The notes under the pieces were generated by a model. That model was not told where the DNA came from and searched no databases. It was given only the letters and a program-made list of their open reading frames with translations. A stretch of 16,453 nucleotides of DNA. Source: Candidatus Hydrogenedens terephthalaticus JGI OTU-1. Lineage in GTDB: Bacteria; Hydrogenedentota; Hydrogenedentia; Hydrogenedentales; Hydrogenedentaceae. The stretch spans positions 23,648 to 40,100 of the forward strand of contig AWNW01000004.1 of the NCBI GenBank assembly GCA_000493945.1, given 5' to 3'. Positions 1 to 5,651 of this stretch are shown here, in pieces; the first letter of the stretch is position 1; each line of letters begins with the position of its first letter. A program made the translations under genes and the position numbers.

Positions 1-730
1 CAACAAACAAGTATCCTTTGGGCTTAAGAAGACGATACATTTCATTAACCAGCATGGTTCTTACTTTCTCATCAAAATATATCATTACATTTCTACAAAA
101 TATAACATCAAAAGGTCCTTTCATAGGATAGGGAGCTTCTATCAAATTTAACCTCGAAAATGTAATTAACTTTTTAATTCTATCGGATACTACATATACC
201 CAATCATTATTAACTTTCTTTTTTTCAAAATATTTTTGTAATAAATAACCTGGAATATTATCTACTTTATGAGCATAATATTCCCCCTTTTTACATTGTT
301 CCAATACTCGTGTAGATATGTCTGTAGCAAGAATTTTTAAATCTACAAAAGTACTATTAAGGGCTTCCATTGCTGTAATAGCAATGGTATAGGGCTCTTC
401 TCCTGTAGAGCATGCAGCTGACCATATCCGAAATTTCGTTTGTCCCTCTTCTTTCCACTCAATTAATTTCTCTTTCAAAAAGTCAAAATGGTCACTTTCT
501 CTAAAAAAATGAGTTACATTTGTTGAAATATAGTCTATCAGTTTAATAATTTCTTGTCCTGATTTGTCATTTATTACATATTCATAATAATCCTTAAAAT
601 CATTTATTCCCAAAGTATGAATTCTTTTTGAAAGTCTTCCCACTACAAGGGCTTTTTTCTGGTCACTTAAATGAATACCACTGACTTCATATATTAATTG
701 CCGAAATTTGTTAAATAAGTTGTTATCCAT
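1..730 (-). CDS. cheR: CheR, chemoreceptor glutamate methyltransferase (3' end beyond window)
   Basis: This is an SAM-dependent methyltransferase that methylates glutamates on chemoreceptors for adaptation. Reading the minus strand from the ATG at 730 gives 243 codons without a stop, so only the last few dozen residues of a family of about 275 are missing. The N-terminal helical domain (about residues 1-75) ends in TNVTHFFRE, the family's conserved Thr-x-x-Phe-Phe-Arg stretch. The SAM-binding motif I follows as SAACSTGEEPYTIA (104-117), then LATDIST (134-140) and FCRNVMIYFD (211-220), all CheR hallmarks. The start lies 8 bp after the cheD stop and has only a weak purine-rich stretch before it, so translation is probably coupled to cheD. 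It is the last visible gene of the operon. The receptor encoded upstream has no NWETF-like CheR tether at its C-terminus. The identification is secure. Confidence 0.96.
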   Translation of the reverse strand, partial: MDNNLFNKFRQLIYEVSGIHLSDQKKALVVGRLSKRIHTLGINDFKDYYEYVINDKSGQEIIKLIDYISTNVTHFFRESDHFDFLKEKLIEWKEEGQTKFRIWSAACSTGEEPYTIAITAMEALNSTFVDLKILATDISTRVLEQCKKGEYYAHKVDNIPGYLLQKYFEKKKVNNDWVYVVSDRIKKLITFSRLNLIEAPYPMKGPFDVIFCRNVMIYFDEKVRTMLVNEMYRLLKPKGYLFV

Positions 731-738
731 ATTATCTT

Positions 739-1248
739 TTATTCTTCAGGTAATTCTAATATCCAATCATCTTTGCGTATTTGATAAACCTTTAAAACCA
801 TTATATGGCCTGTATAACTATTAAAAACAATTTTTCTGCCCATGTTCCCGCCTACATCTTCTGATACAATTTTTATACCCTTACTTCTCAAAATTTTTCG
901 GGCTATTTCTACATTATCTTTGCCAATATCTTTATTTTTACTGTTAAAAGGAGGAACAGCACCTCCCACAATTTGAGCAAAAATTGAATTTGTTTTGGCT
1001 CCTGCCTTTTCCATCATTTGTATTAATTGGAGTGTTGCCACATTACCATACTGGGAAGTAGCTTTGTCTTTTGAGGATACACTTGGGTAAAGGAAATGGT
1101 TCATTCCACCTATCTTCAATTTTTTGTCCCATAGACAGACAGATACACATGACCCTAAAACAGCATATAAATTTGTAGGAACAGTTGGAAGATAAATATA
1201 CCCCGGTTCAATAAATACCTGTTGATACGATGTCAATTCTTTTGACAT
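739..1248 (-). CDS. cheD: CheD, chemoreceptor glutamine deamidase
   Basis: CheD deamidates glutamines in the methylation helices of chemoreceptors and in some bacteria is sequestered by CheC. The 169-residue product has the family length. It shows the conserved LGSCVSVCLWD block with the catalytic Cys at 34, followed by GGMNHFLYP with the catalytic His at 51. The Cys-His distance of 17 residues matches Thermotoga maritima CheD (Cys27, His44). The third residue described for that enzyme, Thr21, lies 6 residues before the Cys; here that position is Tyr28, while surrounding residues align without gaps. A later QIVGGA block (about 92-97) is also typical. The gene starts at an ATG at 1248 with a poor Shine-Dalgarno, 19 bp after cheY and 8 bp before cheR. 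Its neighbour is a CheX-type rather than a CheC-type phosphatase. Confidence 0.95.
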   Translation of the reverse strand: MSKELTSYQQVFIEPGYIYLPTVPTNLYAVLGSCVSVCLWDKKLKIGGMNHFLYPSVSSKDKATSQYGNVATLQLIQMMEKAGAKTNSIFAQIVGGAVPPFNSKNKDIGKDNVEIARKILRSKGIKIVSEDVGGNMGRKIVFNSYTGHIMVLKVYQIRKDDWILELPEE

Positions 1249-1267
1249 TTATTTTCTCGTTTTTCTA

Positions 1268-1636
1268 TTAGCCTTTACTTTTGTTTAAGACTTCTTGAAT
1301 TTTTCCCACGATAGTGTTAGGTTCGAAAGGTTTAATTACATAATTAGTCGCACCTGCCTTTAATGCTTCTAAAACTCTACTTTTTTCTGCTTCCGTTGTG
1401 ACCATAATAATCGGCATTGTTTTGCCCATTTCACGAATGGCTTTCAAAGCGTCAATTCCTAACATATTGGGCATATTCCAATCCATAAGAATAATATCGT
1501 ATTCATTTTGTTGGACAGCCTGAACGGCTTCTGCTCCATCTGCTGCCTGGTCAACCTCATTTATATTCGCACGACTCAATGCCCCTATTAATACCTTTCT
1601 CATTACTGCGGAGTCATCAACAACCAATGCTCTCAT
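1268..1636 (-). CDS. cheY: CheY, single-domain chemotaxis response regulator
   Basis: This is a stand-alone receiver domain of 122 residues that takes phosphate from CheA and is expected to act on the flagellar switch or another motor output. The acidic pocket is D7/D8, the phosphoacceptor is D52 (in LMDWNMPN), and the switch residues are T80 and Y99 with K102 in the IKPF motif. The T80-K102 spacing of 22 equals that of E. coli CheY. I chose the ATG at 1636 because MRALVVDDS is the usual receiver beginning and a strong AGAGGTGG ribosome site lies 5 bp upstream. An in-frame start at 1669 would add 11 residues and overlap cheX by 17 bp, which is less likely. There is no output domain. It lies between cheX and cheD, the pairing expected for a phosphorylation and dephosphorylation cycle. 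Confidence 0.96.
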   Translation of the reverse strand: MRALVVDDSAVMRKVLIGALSRANINEVDQAADGAEAVQAVQQNEYDIILMDWNMPNMLGIDALKAIREMGKTMPIIMVTTEAEKSRVLEALKAGATNYVIKPFEPNTIVGKIQEVLNKSKG

Positions 1637-1641
1637 TGTTT

Positions 1642-1650
1642 CCACCTCTT
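1642..1650 (-). promoter_or_regulatory. Ribosome binding site fixing the cheY start
   Basis: On the minus strand this reads AAGAGGTGG, five bases before the ATG at 1636. It is the strongest Shine-Dalgarno in the operon and supports the 122-residue form of CheY over the longer in-frame alternative. Confidence 0.75.
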
Positions 1651-1652
1651 TC

Positions 1653-2120
1653 CTATTTTTCAGGTTCAAATGTGACCCGTAATGTAAACGGACCTAAATC
1701 ACTATCAAAATTTATTTCTATCCAAACCGAATTTGTAGGATAATCTACCGAAAAATCTCCACCACGAACTACTGTAGGCAGACTTAAATCCAAGGGCTTT
1801 TCATTACCTGTATTCAACTTCGCTTTTGCACCTCCCGCTACGATATTCACCATTTCTGCTATAGCATCAGATACAGTATCATCCATAATCTTTATATCGG
1901 TGTTTAGTAATTTATTCACCATAGCAAGAGCGGTAGAAACAGGAAATGCAAGAGCCACCATTCCACGGACTCTCCCACTAATCCCGATTAGTGCCATTAT
2001 GTCCCTTGGATTGGCTGATTTTGCAATTCCCACATTTTTCCTTTCCGCTTTTGCATTTAACATGGTGGAAAACAAATCATATACACTCTCTATAAAAGGA
2101 TTTATATTCTCAGCCTTCAT
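1653..2120 (-). CDS. cheX: CheX-type CheY-P phosphatase
   Basis: This 155-residue protein belongs to the CheC/CheX/FliY phosphatase superfamily, which removes phosphate from CheY-P. The diagnostic motif D/S-x3-E-x2-N-x22-P is met exactly by D85, E89, N92 and P115, where E and N are the catalytic acid and amide. Only one such motif is seen, whereas CheC usually carries two, and the length also fits CheX better than CheC. The N-terminal part (ENINPFIESVYDLF) is the usual CheX opening helix. The ATG at 2120 is preceded by AAGGGAG on the minus strand. The stop lies 16 bp before the cheY ATG, so phosphatase and substrate are made together. The call is strong for the superfamily and good for CheX specifically. 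Confidence 0.9.
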   Translation of the reverse strand: MKAENINPFIESVYDLFSTMLNAKAERKNVGIAKSANPRDIMALIGISGRVRGMVALAFPVSTALAMVNKLLNTDIKIMDDTVSDAIAEMVNIVAGGAKAKLNTGNEKPLDLSLPTVVRGGDFSVDYPTNSVWIEINFDSDLGPFTLRVTFEPEK

Positions 2121-2162
2121 ATATCTCCCTTACAATTAAAATTATAATTTATTTAAAGTTTA

Positions 2163-2666
2163 TTAAATAGAACTCAGACTTTGTATCTCATTTGCAGTTA
2201 ATACTTTGTCAATATCCAAGAGTATAACAACTGCTTCACCTAATTTCCCCATTGCCATAATAAATGCTGTGTCAATACTTGCACCAAAGGATGGAGCGGG
2301 TTCTATTTGATTTTCTGCTATGTCTACAACCTCTGACACTTCATCTACGATTACACCCATAGTTATAGGACTACCACTTCCCATTACCTGAACAACGATT
2401 ATACAGGTATGGTCTGTATCTTCCACAGTTTCCATATCAAATTTCTTACGAAGTTCGATAACAGGAATTACTTTGCCTCGTAAATTAATTACACCTCTTA
2501 CAAAATTGGGTGTTCTTGGAATGGATGTGATGCTCATTAATCCAATAATTTCTTGAACCTTCAGTATCTCTATCCCATAGGTCTCATGGGATAATTTAAA
2601 TGTAAGATACTTACCTGCCAATGATTTTAAATCATGCTTGCCTGTGGTTTTCTCTTGTTCTGTCAT
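2163..2666 (-). CDS. cheW: CheW, chemotaxis coupling protein
   Basis: CheW is the cytoplasmic adaptor that links receptors to CheA in the signalling array. The 167-residue product is a single CheW beta-barrel domain. Visible signatures are KYLTFKLSHETYGIEILKVQEI (residues about 19-40, in parts), IPRTPNFVRGVINLRG around 49-64 with the conserved R63-G64, and VIPVIELRKKF. The C-terminal half (about 110-160) carries the expected DEVSEVV and LLDIDKVL strands. I chose the ATG at 2666 because AGAAGGAA lies 7 bp upstream; the longer frame starting with TTG at 2705 would add a lysine/arginine-rich stretch unlike CheW. It sits between cheA and cheX in the same operon. Confidence 0.95.
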   Translation of the reverse strand: MTEQEKTTGKHDLKSLAGKYLTFKLSHETYGIEILKVQEIIGLMSITSIPRTPNFVRGVINLRGKVIPVIELRKKFDMETVEDTDHTCIIVVQVMGSGSPITMGVIVDEVSEVVDIAENQIEPAPSFGASIDTAFIMAMGKLGEAVVILLDIDKVLTANEIQSLSSI

Positions 2667-2673
2667 GGCTACA

Positions 2674-2681
2674 TTCCTTCT
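2674..2681 (-). promoter_or_regulatory. Ribosome binding site fixing the cheW start
   Basis: The minus strand reads AGAAGGAA seven bases before the ATG at 2666. The same octamer at the same distance precedes the mcp start at 7664, which supports this choice over the upstream TTG. Confidence 0.65.
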
Positions 2682-2714
2682 GTTTCTTTTATTTATTTTA
2701 CACAATCTTTATAC

Positions 2715-5522
2715 TTATACAAAAGTAACAGATTCTTCTGCTACTTTTAATATTCCAGCAATATCTAAAATAAGACCTACCTTCCCGTCCGGCATAATGG
2801 CTCCCCCTGCGATTCCAGGAACACCTTTTAATGCTTCTCCCAAAGATTTAATAACAATTTGCTGTTGACCCAATATCTCATCTACCAATAAACCAATTTG
2901 CGTATTCCCTGCCTCAACCACTATCACAGTTCCATCTGTATAGTCTTCAACTGCGTTAGGAATATTAAACAATCTGTTTAATCTATATAAATTGATTAAT
3001 TTTCCATGAAATGAAAGAACCTCCCCTTTCCCCACAATCGTGTTTATTTCTTTTCCTGTGGGTCTAAGAGAAATGATAATAGACAATGTTGGGATAATAT
3101 ATCTTTCCGCCCCAACACGGACTACCATCCCATCTATAATTGCCAATGTCAATGGTAATCGTATGGTAAATACCGTCCCTTTTCCAGGTGTAGATTGAAT
3201 ATCTACCTGTCCTCTTAAAGCCTCTATGTTCTTTTTAACCACATCCATTCCTACACCACGACCAGATACCTCTGTTACGACCTGTGCTGTGGAAAAGCCC
3301 GGTTCAAATATAAGATTCCATATTTCACGGTCCGACAAACCCTCTTCAGAACGAATAATCCCTCTCTCTATTGCCTTTTTTATAATCGCTTCTCGATTAA
3401 GTCCTGCACCATCATCTTCAACTTGTATATGTATATTTCCCCCGGAGTGGTAGGCTCTAAGATATATATTTCCAATGGGCGGTTTACCCTTTTTCACTCG
3501 TTCTTCCGGATTGCTTTCAATCCCATGGTCTACAGAATTTCGGACCATGTGGACAAGTGGGTCACCTATCTTATCAACTACAGTCTTATCTAATTCTGTG
3601 TCTTCACCGCTGGTATGAAATTCAATCAGTTTTCCTGTTTTTTTGGATAAATCACGAACCAATCGTGCCATTTTTTGAAATGTACTTTTTATCGGTATCA
3701 TGCGGAGAGACATTGCCATAAGTTGCAATTCTCTCGTTATCTTATCCAATTGACCCACATGTCTTGATAAATCCGTATATAAATCTCCCTGTAACTCCAC
3801 CTCTCTTACTACCATAGATTCAGCAATAACTAACTCACCAATCATGTCCACAAGTTGATCTAACCGATTTGCATCTACTTTTATTGCCTCTGCTACAGTT
3901 GCTTGAGGTGCTAAAGACTGTGCCCTTTGTGTTCGAAGGGCTTGAACAACTTCCTTCGCATCGGCTTCACCCGTTTGAATTAATAATTCGCCTAATTTAG
4001 GAGGTTCCTGAGATTGTTTCTGCTTTTCTAATGCATTTTGGATATCCTCTTCAGTGGCAAAACCTAATTCTACTACAAGTTCTCCTATGAGTTTATTGGG
4101 AAACTCATTTTTTTGTAATTCCAAAATCTTTTCTAATTGTTTGGAAGAAATTACATTATATTTGACCAGTATTTCTCCCACTTTGACAGGTTCCGTTGGG
4201 CTTTTCTGTAAGGTAAGGGCTCGTTGCACACTGTCTTCAGAGACAGATTCGGAACCTACCATTATTTCACCCAATTTGGCTATATTTTTCTTTGGCTTTT
4301 CACGAGATATTGTTGTTATCTTTTTACCCTGTAAAACTTGATGTATATTTTCAATCAATTCTCCAGAATTTTCTCTCGGAATTATAGGTTCACCTGTAGT
4401 TAATGCCTTTCGAACCGCTTCCACACACTCTTTTAATGCATCTACCGCTTCAAATACAACATCAATAGCATCACCTACAAGTAACAATTCTTTTTTTCTC
4501 GCACGGTCTAATAAATTTTCCGCTTCATGAGATATTTGTTTAATCTCATCCAATCCCAAAAAACCGGATACCCCTTTAATTGTATGAAAGGCACGAAATA
4601 CAGCATTTAACGCATCGTTCTCTTCCGGATCCGTTTCCAGCGTGAGTAAATGGACATCACAATTATCTAAATGTTCAGTTGCCTCCTGAACAAAATCTTT
4701 TACTAAATCAATGTCACCTTCTAAAACTTTAGGTTCAAATTTTTTTACATTCGTTGCTGGTTGTTCTGTTTTTCCTCCTTCTTCTTTTCGAGTCTCTTTC
4801 GCTAACTTCCTTCTTAACTCATTAGGAAACGGAGGCATGGGTCCCTTACCAGCAATAGCATCAAATTTCTTTTTCAGCCAGTCTTTTAATGCAAATAAAT
4901 CGTCAATCAATTCTTGGGTTACCCCTTGCTCAATTCGGTCTTCCGCTAAGTGACATAGGTCTTGAATATCACTTAAACCTAAAATCCCGGTCTCTCCTTT
5001 AAGTGTGTGAACCTTCCTTTTTAATTCGGCGATTATTTCTTTATTCTCCCCCTCTTTATTATAACTTAATAACAATGCTTCCATCTCTTCTAAATTAGAA
5101 TCTTGAGATTGAATAAATTGTTGGAATATTTCCGGGTCTACATTTTCAGGTAATTCAAAAATTTGACCTGAACCCTGTACAACTATATTTCCCGTTTTCT
5201 TTTGTTGTAATTCGTTCGGATAAATAATGTCGTTTTCACTTATATTTGCTAAAATTATCTGCTGAAAGGAACTAATTACCTGAGATAAAATTTTCAGTGC
5301 CTCATCAGGATTTTCCATCTCCTGTAATACAATCCTTTCTATCCAGTCGGCACTATTATCTGCTACTATTGCTGTTTTGCTAAACCCCTGTGATTTTGCC
5401 CATTCCCGTATCTCAATTAAACAAGTATGCATTTGTGCTAATTCTTGTAAATCTCCAGGACTCACAAATACCGCCAATTCACTTAGTTTTTCTATAGTTG
5501 CCTGGATTCCTGTTTCCGCCAT
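2715..5522 (-). CDS. cheA: CheA-type chemotaxis histidine kinase with two Hpt domains and a four-repeat MshEN-like insert
   Basis: CheA autophosphorylates on an Hpt histidine under receptor control and passes phosphate to CheY. The start is taken at the ATG at 5522 (935 residues), preceded by TGGAGA, rather than a TTG ten codons upstream. Domain order: an unassigned helical region (about 1-120); Hpt 1 with H172 in KVHTLKGETGILGL; Hpt 2 with H313 in AFHTIKGVSGFLGL; four repeats at 416-439, 447-470, 478-501 and 509-532 with an exact 31-residue period; P3 dimerisation helices (about 549-615); the ATPase domain with N box HMVRNSVDHGIE (658-669), G1 DDGAGL (703-708) and G2 GRGVGMDV (754-761); and a P5 CheW-like domain to the end. 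I see no ordinary P2 CheY-binding domain. The repeats resemble the MshEN/GspE N-terminal motif, although the first arginine of the c-di-GMP signature is Lys or Leu. At 935 residues it is longer than classical CheA (about 650-700). Confidence 0.96.
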   Translation of the reverse strand: MAETGIQATIEKLSELAVFVSPGDLQELAQMHTCLIEIREWAKSQGFSKTAIVADNSADWIERIVLQEMENPDEALKILSQVISSFQQIILANISENDIIYPNELQQKKTGNIVVQGSGQIFELPENVDPEIFQQFIQSQDSNLEEMEALLLSYNKEGENKEIIAELKRKVHTLKGETGILGLSDIQDLCHLAEDRIEQGVTQELIDDLFALKDWLKKKFDAIAGKGPMPPFPNELRRKLAKETRKEEGGKTEQPATNVKKFEPKVLEGDIDLVKDFVQEATEHLDNCDVHLLTLETDPEENDALNAVFRAFHTIKGVSGFLGLDEIKQISHEAENLLDRARKKELLLVGDAIDVVFEAVDALKECVEAVRKALTTGEPIIPRENSGELIENIHQVLQGKKITTISREKPKKNIAKLGEIMVGSESVSEDSVQRALTLQKSPTEPVKVGEILVKYNVISSKQLEKILELQKNEFPNKLIGELVVELGFATEEDIQNALEKQKQSQEPPKLGELLIQTGEADAKEVVQALRTQRAQSLAPQATVAEAIKVDANRLDQLVDMIGELVIAESMVVREVELQGDLYTDLSRHVGQLDKITRELQLMAMSLRMIPIKSTFQKMARLVRDLSKKTGKLIEFHTSGEDTELDKTVVDKIGDPLVHMVRNSVDHGIESNPEERVKKGKPPIGNIYLRAYHSGGNIHIQVEDDGAGLNREAIIKKAIERGIIRSEEGLSDREIWNLIFEPGFSTAQVVTEVSGRGVGMDVVKKNIEALRGQVDIQSTPGKGTVFTIRLPLTLAIIDGMVVRVGAERYIIPTLSIIISLRPTGKEINTIVGKGEVLSFHGKLINLYRLNRLFNIPNAVEDYTDGTVIVVEAGNTQIGLLVDEILGQQQIVIKSLGEALKGVPGIAGGAIMPDGKVGLILDIAGILKVAEESVTFV
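3927..4277 (-). repeat. Four tandem 93-bp coding repeats in cheA (31-residue MshEN-like units)
   Basis: Four protein repeats follow one another with an exact 31-residue period. Each has a 24-residue core and a 7-residue linker. The cores begin KLGEIMV, KVGEILV, LIGELVV and KLGELLI and each ends in Gln at position 24, with aliphatic residues at positions 6, 7, 17 and 21. This is the layout of the MshEN motif of MshE/GspE-type ATPases, where two such motifs bind c-di-GMP. Four motifs would make two MshEN-like modules. The DNA copies are diverged, so the array is old and not a recent expansion. Confidence 0.8.
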
Positions 5523-5529
5523 ATATAAA

Positions 5530-5535
5530 TCTCCA
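5530..5535 (-). promoter_or_regulatory. Ribosome binding site fixing the cheA start
   Basis: The minus strand reads TGGAGA, placing GGAG about eight bases before the ATG at 5522. It lies between the alternative TTG at 5552 and the ATG, which favours the ATG. Confidence 0.65.
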
Positions 5536-5595
5536 TGTAATATCACATCCAAATCTATGGTTTTATTATTTTAGCACAAATTATACAACCATAAC

Positions 5596-5632
5596 ACCCT
5601 ATTCGTGGCTATATTATAGCCACGAATAGGGT
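5596..5632. other. Perfect 17-bp inverted repeat between mcp and cheA
   Basis: Bases 5596-5612 are exactly complementary to 5616-5632, leaving a 3-base loop, and G+C pairs are concentrated at the base of the stem. It starts 20 bp downstream of the mcp stop codon and ends 74 bp before the cheA start on the minus strand. The transcript would continue GTTATGGTTGT after the hairpin, which is only moderately U-rich, so it is not a textbook intrinsic terminator. It may be a weak terminator or attenuator, an RNA processing or stabilising hairpin that sets the mcp:cheA ratio, or a member of a dispersed palindrome family. Confidence 0.8.
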
Positions 5633-5651
5633 CCCATACTTTCTATCAAAT

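Noticed and set aside
1637..1669. Longer CheY start adding 11 residues.
   Set aside because: The ATG at 1636 has a strong ribosome site and gives the canonical receiver start, while the longer form overlaps cheX.
2667..2705. TTG start for CheW adding a basic 13-residue stretch.
   Set aside because: The extension contains the ribosome site of the ATG at 2666 and does not resemble CheW.
5523..5552. TTG start for CheA ten codons upstream.
   Set aside because: The extension covers a ribosome site correctly spaced for the ATG at 5522.
5596..5632. The mcp-cheA hairpin as a standard intrinsic terminator.
   Set aside because: Neither strand has a proper T-run after the stem, so I record it as an inverted repeat of open function.
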